Assembly: GCA_016705335.1 (NCBI GenBank)
Contig: JADIYN010000006.1
Coordinates: forward strand, 156,228 to 220,227
Source: Draconibacterium sp.
GTDB taxonomy: Bacteria > Bacteroidota > Bacteroidia > Bacteroidales > Prolixibacteraceae
Length of the DNA stretch: 64,000 nucleotides
Reading direction: 5' to 3'
Under the pieces are notes generated by a model. It was not told the DNA's origin, did no database searches, and saw only the letters and a program-made list of their open reading frames with translations. A program made the translations under genes and the position numbers. This document shows positions 36,488-47,528 of the stretch, one piece after another (position 1 is the first letter of the stretch; every line of letters begins with the position of its first letter).

Positions 36488-37344
36488 TAGTGGAGATTGA
36501 TAAAAAATCGGGATTTTGTTTTGGAGTGATCAATGCGATCCGCGAAGCCGAAAACGAACTCGACAATGCAGGTAAACTGTATAGTCTCGGTGATATTGTA
36601 CATAATGGAAAGGAAGTTGAACGTCTTGAAAAAAGGGGACTTAAATCTATATCCAAAGAAGAATATTTTACTTTGAAAGATTGCAAGGTTTTAATCCGTG
36701 CCCACGGCGAACCACCTGAAACCTACGAATATGCGCGACAAAACAACATTGAATTGATAGATGCAACCTGCCCCGTAGTTTTGACTTTGCAAGAAAAAGT
36801 AAAAAGATCATATGAAGCTAAAATCGACCAGCAGGGACAAGTTGTGATTTTCGGTAAAAAAGGCCATGCTGAAATTGATGGTTTAAACGGCCAAACAAAC
36901 AACAACGCGATAGTTATTGAAGGGATTGCCGATATTGATAAAATTGATACAAACCGCCCGGTTTCACTGTATTCGCAAACTACAAAACGGATTGAGGATT
37001 TTAATGGAATTGCGGGTCTGATTAAATCAAAAATGAACCCGGAAGTGCCAATCGAAATAAAAGACACAATTTGCCGTCAGGTTTCAAACCGGGTTCCCAA
37101 CCTCAAAAATTTTGCAAAAAATTACGATATGGTTTTATTTGTTGCCGGGAAAAAAAGCTCAAACGGACAATATCTGTTCAGTATTTGCAAAGAGGAAAAT
37201 CCAAAATCACAGATCATTTCAAGTATCGATGAAATAGATTCACAATGGTTTTCCGGTATCAATTCAGTTGGCATCAGCGGCGCAACTTCAACCCCCAATT
37301 GGTTGATGGAAGAAGTTGCGGATTGGGTAAAGTCGAATTTTTGA
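36484..37344 (+). CDS. ispH: 4-hydroxy-3-methylbut-2-enyl diphosphate reductase
   Basis: Last step of the MEP isoprenoid pathway, forming IPP and DMAPP with a [4Fe-4S] cluster. 286 aa. The three cluster cysteines lie in SGFCFGVINAI, DATCPVVL and DTICRQVSNRVPNL. Other conserved blocks are YSLGDIVHNGKEVERLEKRG, RAHGEPPE and GISGATSTPNWLMEEV. Its start overlaps cmk by four bases. The gene is intact. Confidence 0.96.
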   Translation: MIVEIDKKSGFCFGVINAIREAENELDNAGKLYSLGDIVHNGKEVERLEKRGLKSISKEEYFTLKDCKVLIRAHGEPPETYEYARQNNIELIDATCPVVLTLQEKVKRSYEAKIDQQGQVVIFGKKGHAEIDGLNGQTNNNAIVIEGIADIDKIDTNRPVSLYSQTTKRIEDFNGIAGLIKSKMNPEVPIEIKDTICRQVSNRVPNLKNFAKNYDMVLFVAGKKSSNGQYLFSICKEENPKSQIISSIDEIDSQWFSGINSVGISGATSTPNWLMEEVADWVKSNF

Positions 37345-37410
37345 TTGATTACATCGATTTTCATTTCATATATTTTGAACTACTTTTAGGGCAACGTTTA
37401 AAATTTATCG

Positions 37411-39881
37411 ATGCCGGAACTTTTTGCACAAGTAATTTTACCGCTTTCGCTGCATGATTCATACACTTACAAAGTGCCTGAATTGATGCATCCCGATATA
37501 AAACCGGGACAACGCGTAATTGTGCAGTTCGGGCAAAAAAAACTATATGCCGCCCTTGTTTTCTCACTTTCAGATTCAAAACCTGAGCACATTGAAATAA
37601 AAGAAGTGCAGCAAATTCTGGACGAAGAGCCTGTTGTTTTTGCCAAAAATTTTAAACTCTGGGAATGGATTGCAAAATACTATTGTTGCACACTTGGCGA
37701 CGTTTTTCGTGCGGCGCTTCCAACCGGATTAAAACTCGAAAGCAAATCAAAAATTTATTCCACCGGAATTGATGATGAAAATTTTCTTTCTGAAAAGGAA
37801 TCACTGATTATCAATCAGATTGCACAGGAAGAAACATTTTTGGATGAACTGCAAAAAAGATTGGGAACAGGTTTTTCCTATGCTGCACTCAAATCTTTGT
37901 TAGCCAGAAACCTTATTTTTATCGAGGAAAAAGTAAGTGAAAAATACAAACCCAAAACCGAAACGCTTGTCAGGTTTCATCCTTCTATAACAAGTGAAAC
38001 GATTCTCGAAACAAAAATCGAAGAATTGAAAAGGGCAAAAAAACAAGCTGAATTGATTTTCCATTTCTGCAATAAAACAAGTGCTTTCGAGAATAATCTG
38101 AAAGTTGTAATTTCGAAAAAGAACTCTTTGAAGGAACAAATTTCAATGCCTCTCTTGTAAATGAGTTGTGTAAGAAAAATATTTTAATTCAGTTTGAGAA
38201 GCAGGTTTCGCGAATTGAACTGGAAGAAACAACGCAGGTTGACATTAATTTGCTCAATACCTTCTAGGAAGAAGCTTTAAATCAAATAAAAGCAGCATTC
38301 GAAACAAAACAGGTAACACTTATTCATGGAATCACGGCAAGCGGCAAAACCGAAATTTATATTCATTTAATAGATGAAATGATAAAATCGGGCAGACAGG
38401 CACTTTATCTGGTTCCCGAAATTGCGCTCACTACTCAAATAATCAAGCGGTTAAAGAATGTTTTTGGCGAAAAAGTGGGTATTTACCATTCAAAACTCAA
38501 TAGCCAGGAGCGGGTTGAAGTCTGGGAAAAAGTGCTGCAGTTTAAAACCGAACCCACAAAAGGTTACCAGGTAGTGCTGGGTGCCCGTTCGGCAGTGTTT
38601 TTACCATTTTCGAACCTCGGGATAATAATTGTTGACGAAGAACACGAAAACTCCTTTAAACAATTTGACCCTGCACCGCGATACAATGCCCGCGACATGG
38701 CAGTAGTTCTGGGTTTTCAGCACGAAGCAAAGGTTTTACTTGGTTCGGCAACACCATCTTTTGAAAGTTACTTTAACGCAATCAACGGAAAATATGCTTT
38801 GGTAAACCTGTTTAAGCGGCACAGTAAAATGGAACTCCCTGAAATAATTGTTGCCGACGTAAAACGTGCATACAAACGAAAACAGATGCACTCGATTTTA
38901 ACTCCCGAATTGTTCATTCAAATGGAAACCGCACTGGAAAATGGTGAACAAATTATTCTTTTTCAAAACAGGCGCGGTTATTCACCTTTTGTTGAGTGTT
39001 TTAAATGTGGCTGGATACCCAAATGCCAAAATTGCGATGTAAGTCTCACTTATCACAAATATAAAAACCGGTTAACCTGTCACTATTGCGGTTTTAGCCA
39101 ATCGTTGCACAATTCATGCGACAGTTGCGGTTCGCCCGAAGTAAAAACCCGTGGCTTTGGAACCGAAAAAATTGAGGACGAAATCAAGTTGCTTTTTAAA
39201 AATGCGCGGATTGCCCGAATGGATTTGGATACAACACAAAATAAACATGCTTTCGAGAAAATTATTCATAATCTTGAAAACAAAAAAACCGATATTTTGG
39301 TTGGAACTCAAATGGTTACAAAAGGCCTTGATTTTGAACATGTGAGTGTTGTAGGAATTTTAAATGCCGATAACCTGATCAATTTTCCCGATTTCAGGGC
39401 GCACGAAAGAGCTTATCAATTGATTTCGCAGGTTGCAGGGCGGGCCGGGCGAAAACACAAACGTGGCAAAGTAATTATTCAAACCTCACAACCCGATCAT
39501 CTTTTAATCGAACTGATTAAAAACCAGGATTATACCAGAGTATGGAAAACTCAACTTGAAGAGCGCAACTTGTTTAAATATCCCCCGATTTACAGATTGA
39601 TAAAAATCACAGTCAAACATAAAAACGTTTCAACGGTTGAACGTGCTTCCGAAATGCTGGGTGTTGAACTCAGAAAAATCAAATCAATAGTTGTGCTGGG
39701 CCCTGAATTTCCGTTGATTGCACGAATTCAACTTTGGTATCAGAAAGAAATCTGGCTCAAATTCGATCGAAAAATTAACTCCGACCAGGTAAAAAGTCTT
39801 GTTCTGGAGGCGATTCAAACCACAAAACAATCGCCGCTAAACAGCAATTGCATGATAAATGTTGATGTTGATCCGGCGTGA
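37411..39881 (+). CDS. priA: Primosomal replication protein N' (helicase PriA), with a frameshift and an in-frame stop
   Basis: Replication-restart helicase. The N-terminal DNA-binding domain is LFAQVILPLSLHDSYTYKVPE. The helicase domain has Walker A GITASGKTEIYIHL, the DEEH box IIIVDEEHENSFKQ, and the zinc cysteines CFKCGWIPKCQNCDVSL...CHYCGF...CDSCGS. Motif V/VI regions LVGTQMVTKGLDFEHVSVVGI and QVAGRAGRKHKRGKVIIQT follow. One T is missing near 38128 (restores NSFEGTNFNASLVNELC). A TAG at 38265-38267 is in frame within LLNTF-EEALNQIKAAFE, where CAG (Gln) would be natural. Repaired length is about 823 aa, normal for the family. Confidence 0.93.
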
Positions 39882-40095
39882 ATCGTCAAAACTCAATTCA
39901 TATTTCGTTCTGCTTTCAAACACAAGCGGAAGATTTTGTTGTCGGTTCTCCGAAACAATCGAATGCAAAGAAATAATCAATCATAAACACATGAAGAAAC
40001 AAAATATTTAACTGATTTTTATTTCATTTTCAGCTTGTTAGCTTGTTTCAAACTTTACAGGATAAAAAAACGTCAAAAGGTAAATTCTAAATTAT

Positions 40096-40103
40096 TAACT
40101 TTG
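40096..40103 (+). promoter_or_regulatory. Putative -7 box (TAACTTTG) for parA
   Basis: Fits TAnnTTTG, 31 bases before the parA ATG. The remaining 39882-40095 shows no gene. Confidence 0.4.
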
Positions 40104-40133
40104 AACCCGTTCAAAAAAAATTAAGTGAATTAG

Positions 40134-40937
40134 ATGGGAAAAATTATATCGTTGGCAAACCAAAAAGGCGGCGTAGGAAAAACCACAACAACAATTAATT
40201 TAGCGGCCAGCCTTGCAGTTTTGGAACAAAAAGTTTTAATAATTGATGCTGACCCACAGGCAAACGCTACTTCGGGATTGGGGTTCGATCTTAAAAATGT
40301 TCAATCGAGTATTTATGAATGTATTGTTGATGAAGTTGAGGCTGAGAAAGTTATACTGAAAACAGCTATTGCCAATCTCGATATTATTCCTTCGCACATT
40401 GATTTGGTTGGCGCCGAAATAGAAATGCTGAATTTACCCAACCGTGAAAAAGTGCTTAGAAATGCAATTGAGCATTTGAAAGAGGTTTACGATTTTATTT
40501 TTATCGATTGTTCTCCTTCGCTAGGTTTAATTACTTTGAATGCGCTGACAGCAGCCGATTCTGTAATAATCCCGGTTCAATGCGAATATTTTGCACTCGA
40601 AGGTTTGGGAAAACTTTTGAATACAATTAAGATAATCCAGAACCGTTTAAATAAAGACCTTGAAATTGAAGGATTCCTGCTTACTATGTTCGATGGCAGG
40701 TTAAACCTTTCGAACCAGGTTTACGAAGAAGTAAAACGTCATTTTCAGGATATGGTTTTTGAAACCGTAATACAGCGGAACGTGAAACTGGGTGAAGCCC
40801 CAAGTTATGGAAAACCCGTTATTTTATATGATGCCAGCTCAAAAGGCGCAATAAACCACATGAACCTCGCAAGGGAAATACTTCAGCGGAACAAATTGAC
40901 ACATTTAGGAAAAGAAAGCAACATTGTAATTAATTAA
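40134..40937 (+). CDS. parA: Chromosome-partitioning ATPase ParA/Soj
   Basis: Walker-type ATPase that moves ParB-parS complexes during chromosome segregation. 267 aa. The deviant Walker A is ANQKGGVGKTTTTINLAASLA, Walker A' is IIDADPQANATSGLG, and Walker B is YDFIFIDCSPSLGLITLNAL. VIPVQCEYFALEGLGKLLNTI is also typical. It is followed by parB after 11 bases. Finding both together suggests proximity to the replication-origin half of a chromosome, though that is inference. Confidence 0.96.
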   Translation: MGKIISLANQKGGVGKTTTTINLAASLAVLEQKVLIIDADPQANATSGLGFDLKNVQSSIYECIVDEVEAEKVILKTAIANLDIIPSHIDLVGAEIEMLNLPNREKVLRNAIEHLKEVYDFIFIDCSPSLGLITLNALTAADSVIIPVQCEYFALEGLGKLLNTIKIIQNRLNKDLEIEGFLLTMFDGRLNLSNQVYEEVKRHFQDMVFETVIQRNVKLGEAPSYGKPVILYDASSKGAINHMNLAREILQRNKLTHLGKESNIVIN

Positions 40938-40948
40938 ATTATACAACA

Positions 40949-41812
40949 GTGAAGAGGAATGTACTTGGAAGAGGGCTTGGCGCGCTAATGGACGATGCAG
41001 ATAAAATGTTGCCCGGCGCAGGAATCAACGAAATTGAGTTGTCAAAAATTGAAGCAAATCCCTTTCAACCACGAACAAAATTCGACGAAGAACCTTTAAG
41101 GGAACTGGCGGAATCGATAAAAGAAATCGGGTTAATTCAACCCATTACTTTGCGTAAGATTTCTGAAAATAAATACCAGATTATTGCAGGAGAACGCAGA
41201 TTCAGGGCGGCACAATTAGCCGGTCTTGAAGCAATTCCGGCCTACATAAGAAAAGCGAAAGACGAAGGAATGCTCGAAATGGCACTCGTTGAAAATATTC
41301 AGCGGGAAGATTTGGATGCTATAGAAATTGCACTGAGTTACCAGCGTTTACTCGAAGAACTTGAATTTACACAGGAAGAACTCAGCACCCGAATTGGTAA
41401 AAAACGAAGTACAATTGCCAATTATCTGCGTTTGTTAAAACTTCCGGCAATCATTCAGAAGGGTTTGATTGACAAGCAGATTTCAATGGGCCATGCACGT
41501 GCAATTATTAATATTGAAAATCCTGATAAGCAAACCCTGATCTACAACCAAATTATAAAAATGGGTTTGTCGGTGCGGAGAGTTGAAGAAATAGTTCGAA
41601 ACATTGGTAACGAAGCACAAAACGAACCTGTCGAAACCGAAAAACAAAAATTTCCGAAGGAATATAAGCCAATTAAAAAACAGCTTGATAAAATATTCAG
41701 TTCGAAAGTTGATTTTTCGATGAACAGCAACGGGAAGGGTAAAATTGTTATTCCATTTAATTCTCGGGCTGATTTGGATAGAATTGTTAAAATAATAGAA
41801 AATCAGAAGTAA
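40949..41812 (+). CDS. parB: Chromosome-partitioning protein ParB
   Basis: CTP-dependent clamp that loads at parS sites. 287 aa from a GTG start (MKRNVLGRGLGALM). The N-terminal ParB/Srx box has IEANPFQPRTKFDEEPLRELAESIKEIGLIQPITLR and AGERRFRAAQLAGL. The helix-turn-helix is RIGKKRSTIANYLRLLKLP...GHARAI, and a C-terminal dimerisation region follows. The gene is intact. Confidence 0.95.
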   Translation: MKRNVLGRGLGALMDDADKMLPGAGINEIELSKIEANPFQPRTKFDEEPLRELAESIKEIGLIQPITLRKISENKYQIIAGERRFRAAQLAGLEAIPAYIRKAKDEGMLEMALVENIQREDLDAIEIALSYQRLLEELEFTQEELSTRIGKKRSTIANYLRLLKLPAIIQKGLIDKQISMGHARAIINIENPDKQTLIYNQIIKMGLSVRRVEEIVRNIGNEAQNEPVETEKQKFPKEYKPIKKQLDKIFSSKVDFSMNSNGKGKIVIPFNSRADLDRIVKIIENQK

Positions 41813-41872
41813 TAAAAACCTACCACACTTAATGTTAGTGTAAAACTCTATTTTTAGGCAAAATTTTTAAGT

Positions 41873-42481
41873 GTGATTTCAATCAAAAATATCATATTCA
41901 TTTCTTTAGTTATTGTTTCGGGCAATGTTTTTGGACAAACTTTAACCATTGATTCAACAAAAATTGAAAAAGTTCCTGTAGAATCCGAAGTTATTCACTC
42001 ACCAAAGCGGGCAACAATTTATTCGGCAGTTTTACCCGGGTTGGGTCAGGCTTATAACAAAAAGTACTGGAAAATCCCTATAATTTATGCCGGGTTCGGC
42101 ACTATTGGATATTTTATTGGGTGGAATAATGGATTTTACAAAACTTATAAAGTGGCTTACAGTGACCTCACTGATGGCAATCCCGATACAAATTCTCACC
42201 TCGATTTGGAAGCTTCGCAATATTACGATTTGGATAATCCAACAGATTATAATAATTTCAAATCCGGATTATCGAAACAATCGGAATATTACCGAAGAAA
42301 CCGCGACTTGTTAATTATCAGTATGATAGGTTTTTACGGACTGAATATTATAGATGCCAGCGTGGATGCGCACCTTTTTGATTTCGATATTAGTGAAGAT
42401 CTGACGATGAATTGGCAACCTGCCGTACAAACTTTTGAAAAACAGTTGGTTTACGGAGCCAATTTCACGTTTAAATTTTAA
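41873..42481 (+). CDS. DUF5683-domain protein
   Basis: 202 aa from a GTG start, with a signal peptide (ISIKNIIFISLVIVSGNVFGQ). The conserved core is TIYSAVLPGLGQAYNKKYWKIPIIYAGFGTIGYFIGWNN, a Gly-rich membrane-associated block typical of DUF5683, often found next to parB and a lytic transglycosylase in Bacteroidota, as here. A second hydrophobic stretch is LLIISMIGFYGLNIIDASVDAHLFDFDIS. The function is unknown; an envelope role is suggested by the neighbours. Confidence 0.85.
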   Translation: MISIKNIIFISLVIVSGNVFGQTLTIDSTKIEKVPVESEVIHSPKRATIYSAVLPGLGQAYNKKYWKIPIIYAGFGTIGYFIGWNNGFYKTYKVAYSDLTDGNPDTNSHLDLEASQYYDLDNPTDYNNFKSGLSKQSEYYRRNRDLLIISMIGFYGLNIIDASVDAHLFDFDISEDLTMNWQPAVQTFEKQLVYGANFTFKF

Positions 42482-42490
42482 AAAAACCTG

Positions 42491-44076
42491 ATGAAAAGAA
42501 TACGACTTATACTTATAACTTTTACCCTTACCATAACCTTAACAATTACCCAAAACTTAAAAGCTGCCGAAAGTGCTCCCGCTGATACGATTACTGTTTT
42601 AAATTTAGATTCAATTATCCCGGCTGAAACAATTATTGATGAAGATTTGAGCGATCTGTTTTCCGTTCAAATTGACAGTGCTTATGCAGATTGGATTTTG
42701 GATAATGTTTTCCTGAGCGATTCAATGGAAGTGAAGTTGATTGACAATTATCCGAAAAATATTCCTGACTCAGTTTACATCCGTCGCCTTCAGGAAACCG
42801 AACAGGTTATCGATCTTTCTTTTAATCCTGCAGTTTTGAGTTTTATAAAAATGTATTCTGAAAGAAAGCGTGATCAGGTGGAACGAATGATCGGTTTGTC
42901 TGAATATTATTTCCCAATGTTTGAGGAAATGCTAGATAAATATGATTTACCACTTGAGTTGAAATATCTTCCAATTATCGAATCGGCACTTGATCCGGTT
43001 GCAACTTCACGTGCCGGAGCAATGGGTTTATGGCAATTTATGTTCGGTACAGCAAAATTATTGAATCTTGAAATATCAAGTTTTGTTGATGAGCGGCGCG
43101 ACCCGGTTAAATCATCAGAAGCAGCAGCACGTTATCTGAAAAACTTTTTGGAATTTACAATGACTGGCATGTGGCTATAGCTGCTTATAATTGTGGACCG
43201 GGTAATGTTGACCGCGCTATAAAACGATCGGGCGGCAAAACAAATTACTGGGAAATTTATTATTTGTTACCCCGCGAAACCCGTGGTTACGTGCCGCTTT
43301 TTATTGCCGCAACCTATGTAATGAATTTTTACGACGAACACAATCTGATACCGCAAATGCCTGCAATGCCAATAAATGTTGACACAATTATGGTAAACAA
43401 TTATCTTCATTTCGACCAGATTTCGACATCGCTGAATTTTGACCAGGAATACTTGAAAGCTTTGAATCCAATGTACAGGCGCGGAGTTATTCCGGCAAGT
43501 TACAAAAAGCAGTATCCGTTGGTTTTGCCGCACGAAAAAGCATTTGAATTTATTGAAAAAGATACGGCTGTGTTTGCATATCAACGTGACATATATTTTC
43601 CAAACAACACACTTGTAAATCCTGCTGAAAGTTCATCCGGAAATTACACAACCACTGATGTGAAAGGCAAATCAAAAATTGTTTATACAGTTAAATCGGG
43701 CGATACTGTAGGTGGAATTGCTACAAAATACAGGGTAAAGTCAAACGATTTAACCCACTGGAACAACATTCGAAAAAACCTGATCAGGGTTGGACAAAAG
43801 CTTGCAATTTATGTTCCTGAAAAAGATAAATCGAAATATGCCGGAAACACTGTTAACAAAAGCGGAAGCACACAGTCGGCAACCACAGCGAAGGAACAAA
43901 ATGCGGTTTCAGATTCTGAATTTGAATTTTATACAGTAAAAAGTGGTGATAATGTGTGGGTAATCGCTCAAAAATATGAAGGAGTAACAACTGACGATAT
44001 TCTGCAATTAAACAATATTTCGAATGAAAAAGGTTTGACTGTTGGGCAGAAACTAAAAATCAGGAAAAAAACCTAA
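42491..44076 (+). CDS. MltD-like lytic transglycosylase with two LysM domains (frameshifted)
   Basis: Cleaves peptidoglycan glycan strands. Signal sequence, then a GH23/SLT domain: the catalytic Glu is in LKYLPIIESALDPVATSRAGAMGLWQFM, with VDERRDPVKSSEAAARYL and VAIAAYNCGPGNVDRAIKRSG. Two C-terminal LysM modules (KIVYTVKSGDTVGGIATKYRVKSNDL and FEFYTVKSGDNVWVIAQKYEGVTTDDI) bind glycan. The frame breaks near 43145. One missing T restores YLKNFFGIYNDWHVAIAAYN and yields about 528 aa. It sits ten bases after the DUF5683 gene. Confidence 0.92.
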
Positions 44077-44082
44077 TCTGAA

Positions 44083-45369
44083 TTACTGAATCAGCCCAAT
44101 AAACTGTTTGACCAGATTTTTTCTCGAATATTTTTCATAAGCACCCGATTCAACTTCAAGATTATTATTCTGAAAGTGTTGAAAATAACTTTGCAAAGTA
44201 GTTTTGATTCCCTGTTCATCGTTAAAATCAAGGGAAATACCAGCTTTTGTTTCTCTTAGAATTTCAGCATAGTCGGCATCTGTTGGGCCCAGCGCCAGAA
44301 TTGGACGTCGCAGTGCCATGTATTCATACATTTTCCCCGGAAGTATTCCTTTTACGTTGGGTGCATCATTTAAAGGCAGCAGTAAAACCTGCGATTTACT
44401 TAGTTCAATCAATCCTTCTTTGTGTGCCAGATGATCTTTTACAACTAAATTTTCTTTCAGCTTATTTTTTTCGATATCAGAAATTACTGATTGATCGGTT
44501 TGTCCGATGAGTTTAATTTGAAGTAGTTTTTTAAAATCAGGGTTTGCTGAAGCCAATTCTCCCAAAACTTTCCAAAGCGAAGCAGGATTGCGGTCTTTGT
44601 TAAATGCGCCAAAATGTGAAATGGTAAATGTTTCATCCAATTTTGGCAATTCAAAGTCATAATCAGTTGGATCGAAACCATTGTTGATGACTTCGATTTT
44701 CCGGCGGGCAATTTTTCCAATATCAGCGGCACAACCGGCACTGACAGTTACAACATGATCGGCAGACGCAAGTACTTCTTTTTCAAGATTCCTGTGTTTT
44801 TTATCTGCCCAGGCAGTAAGTTTTAATTTGTGATAAAAATCGATGTCTGTCCACGGAGCACGAAAGTCGGCAATCCATGGAATATCAAATTTCCTTTTTA
44901 ATCCCAACGCAATAATGTGCATACTGTGCGGAGGCCCGGTTGAAATTATTAAATCGACCGGATTTTCTTTTAAATATTTACTAAGAAATTTTATTGAAGG
45001 TGAGATCCAGAATTTACGCGGATCGGGAATCAGAAAATTACCACGGATAAATACCGAAAGTTTACTTTTCCAGTTGCCCTCTGCAGCTTCAGAAATGTAA
45101 CCTGATTTAAACTTTTCATCACTTTTCTTCCCTGTAATTTTTCGGTAAAAATCATAGGGTTCCCAAATGTGCGTTTTCAATTCAATAATATCCGGGTGGA
45201 TTTCCTTGAGCAAACTTTCGTCAATTACCGAAGGATCGGGATTTTCTGGTGTGTAAATAATGGGTTGCCAACCAAGTTCAGGAAGAAATTTCGACATTTT
45301 AAGCCACCGCATAACTCCACCACCACCGCTGGGTGGCCAGTAATAACTGATGACGAGAACTTTCTTCAT
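44083..45369 (-). CDS. Glycosyltransferase, GT4-like
   Basis: 428 aa from ATG 45369 (MKKVLVISYYWPPSGGGGVMRWLKM); a TTG lies two codons earlier. The N-terminal acceptor domain carries the Gly-rich loop and DLIISTGPPHSMHIIALGLKRKFDIPWIADFRAPWTD. The C-terminal donor domain has FTISHFGAFNKDRNPASLWKVLGEL and the acidic LLLPLNDAPNVKGILPGKMYEYMALRRPILAL. This type typically works in surface polysaccharide or lipooligosaccharide synthesis, but no other sugar genes are near. Convergent with the lytic transglycosylase gene. The gene is intact. Confidence 0.87.
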   Translation of the reverse strand: MKKVLVISYYWPPSGGGGVMRWLKMSKFLPELGWQPIIYTPENPDPSVIDESLLKEIHPDIIELKTHIWEPYDFYRKITGKKSDEKFKSGYISEAAEGNWKSKLSVFIRGNFLIPDPRKFWISPSIKFLSKYLKENPVDLIISTGPPHSMHIIALGLKRKFDIPWIADFRAPWTDIDFYHKLKLTAWADKKHRNLEKEVLASADHVVTVSAGCAADIGKIARRKIEVINNGFDPTDYDFELPKLDETFTISHFGAFNKDRNPASLWKVLGELASANPDFKKLLQIKLIGQTDQSVISDIEKNKLKENLVVKDHLAHKEGLIELSKSQVLLLPLNDAPNVKGILPGKMYEYMALRRPILALGPTDADYAEILRETKAGISLDFNDEQGIKTTLQSYFQHFQNNNLEVESGAYEKYSRKNLVKQFIGLIQ

Positions 45370-45388
45370 GTTCAATTTAGATTATTTT

Positions 45389-45472
45389 GACGCTGTCAGG
45401 AGCTACGCACGCTGACATGTCAATAAATGCTTTTTCATAAACCTGTCAACGTCCTTAGACTTGATAGCGTTT
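45389..45472. repeat. Dispersed inverted repeats, copies B and C
   Basis: GACGCTGTCAGG (45389-45400) and AACCTGTCAACGTC...TAGCGTTT (45440-45472) are oppositely oriented, diverged copies of the palindromic unit at 19012-19045. They lie between glyS and the glycosyltransferase gene. Confidence 0.5.
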
Positions 45473-45483
45473 ACAAATCCGTT

Positions 45484-47021
45484 TTACAATTTCGCAAACA
45501 ACGTTTTGTAACTCACCTGTTTTCCAATAATTGCGCCTAAATCAGCAATTGCAACACGATCCTGTTCCATTGTATCCCGGTAACGAATGGTAACCGTATT
45601 ATCTTTCAGTGTTTGGTGATCGACTGTTATGCAGAACGGTGTTCCAATTGCATCCTGACGGCGGTAACGTTTCCCAATCGAGTCTTTTTCATCGTACTGG
45701 CAGTTGAAATCAAATTTCAGGTTATCTATAATTTCCCTGGCTTTTTCGGGCATCCCATCTTTTTTAATTAACGGCATAACCGCCATTTTAACAGGTGCAA
45801 GCATGGGCGGAATCTTAAGTACAACACGCATATCATTTTCAAGTTGCTCTTCACAATATGATGCTGAGATTACCTGCAAAAACATTCTATCTACTCCAAT
45901 TGAAGTTTCAACCACAAACGGAATGTAAGATTCGTTTAATTCCGGATCGAAATAGCGGATTTTTTTTCCTGAAAATTTTTCATGTTGCGATAGGTCGAAA
46001 TCGGTGCGCGAGTGGATTCCTTCAACTTCTTTAAAGCCAAAAGGAAATTTGTATTCAACATCAACCGCGGCATTGGCGTAGTGTGCCAGTTTTTCGTGTT
46101 CGTGAAAGCGATAGTTTTCGTCGCCAAAACCGAGTGCACGATGCCATTTCATGCGGGTTGTTTTCCAGGTTTCAAACCAATCGAGTTCGGTGCCGGGTTT
46201 TACAAAAAACTGCATTTCCATTTGTTCAAATTCGCGCATTCGGAAAATAAACTGGCGTGCAACAATTTCGTTGCGGAATGCTTTTCCAATCTGTGCAATT
46301 CCGAAAGGTATTTTCATCCGACCGGTTTTTTGCACGTTCATGTAATTCACAAATATTCCCTGTGCAGTTTCGGGACGGAGAAAAATTTTCAGTGCACCAT
46401 CAGCAGTTGAACCCATTTCGGTTGAAAACATGAGGTTAAACTGGCGCACTTCGGTCCAGTTGCGCGAACCTGAAACCGGGCAAACAATTTCTTCGTCAAC
46501 AATTATCTGGCGAAGTTCATCAAGGTTTCCATCGTTTAATGCGCTGCGGCAAAACGGTTATGCAGGTCGTCCCATTTTTTCTGGTTGTCAAGAACGCGCT
46601 GATTGGTTTCCCTGAACTGTTTTTCATCAAAAGTATCGCCAAAACGTTTCGCAGCTTTTTCAACTTCCTTATTGATTTTATCTTCAATCTTGGCTAATTG
46701 TTCTTCAATTAAAACATCAGCACGGTATCGTTTTTTCGAATCTTTGTTGTCGATGAGAGGGTCGTTAAATGCATCAACATGGCCCGAAGCTTTCCAAATA
46801 GTTGGGTGCATAAAAATGGCTGAGTCGAGCCCGACAACATTTTCGTGGAGTAAAACCATGCTGTCCCACCAGTATTTTTTAATGTTGTTTTTCAGTTCAA
46901 CACCGTACTGACCGTAATCGTAAACGGCGCCAAGTCCGTCGTAAATTTCGCTCGATTGAAAAACATAACCATATTCTTTGCAGTGTGCAACTAATTTTTT
47001 GAAAAGATCTTCCTGTGCCAT
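45484..47021 (-). CDS. glyS: Glycyl-tRNA synthetase (frameshifted)
   Basis: Homodimeric class II enzyme charging tRNA-Gly (the alpha2 type, not the alpha/beta type). The N-terminus MAQEDLFKKLVAHCKEYGYVFQSSEIYDGLGAVYDYGQYGVELKNN is characteristic. Motif 2 region GRMKIPFGIAQIGKAFRNEIVARQFIFRMREFEQMEMQFF and motif 3/C-terminal regions SIGVDRMFLQVI and RYRRQDAIGTPFCITVDHQTL are present. The frame breaks at about 46543. One missing base restores FAAALNDGNLDELRQIIVDEE and gives about 512 aa. A CAAAAATA box at 47047-47054 (complement of TATTTTTG) lies just upstream of the start. Confidence 0.94.
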
Positions 47022-47116
47022 TGTATAAATTTCAAATTAATGGGTGCAAAAATAGAATAGTTTTGCTTGTTGCAGAAGAAATCGCGAATTTTTAGGGGAT
47101 TGTAATAAAGTTAAAG

Positions 47117-47395
47117 CTAGTCTACTTCTTCAAAATCGACGTATTCGCCTTTGATTTTGCCGCTGTTTTTAACGTGAGGCGGGTTGCCTTCGATAGTAAC
47201 ATCACCCGGTGGACGTGTTGAGCTTTGCCTGTGTCGTTGCTGATCCTGCATTTTCTGCTGCATGTTTTTAAGTCCTTTATCCAGAAGCATCGGTAATATA
47301 TATCGCGAAAACAGACGGATTCCGTAATAGATTATCGCAATTATAAAAAGGGTTCGTAAAAAGTTAGTCAGATATAAAATAATCAATAAATTCAT
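47117..47395 (-). CDS. DUF4834-family small membrane protein
   Basis: 92 aa from ATG 47395. One N-terminal membrane segment (LLIILYLTNFLRTLFIIAIIYYGIRLF) is followed by a basic, glutamine-rich cytoplasmic tail and the conserved C-terminal KIKGEYVDFEEVD, the hallmark of DUF4834. Small Bacteroidota-specific protein of unknown function. The frame continues upstream to 47473, but the conserved protein starts here. Confidence 0.8.
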   Translation of the reverse strand: MNLLIILYLTNFLRTLFIIAIIYYGIRLFSRYILPMLLDKGLKNMQQKMQDQQRHRQSSTRPPGDVTIEGNPPHVKNSGKIKGEYVDFEEVD

Positions 47396-47481
47396 CTGTA
47401 ATAGAATTATAACCAGCTGCAAATTTACATTATTTGAAATAGTTGAATGTATAATTAACTGTTTTTTGTACAAGGTTAAAT

Positions 47482-47508
47482 AAAAAAAGACGGAAATCTC
47501 CGTCTTTA
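47482..47508 (-). terminator. Terminator after the head-GIN gene
   Basis: AAAGACGGA / TCCGTCTTT with an AATC loop. The T run is on the minus strand, 20 bases past the stop at 47529. Confidence 0.8.
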
Positions 47509-47528
47509 ATGCTGTTCTGTTTATTAAT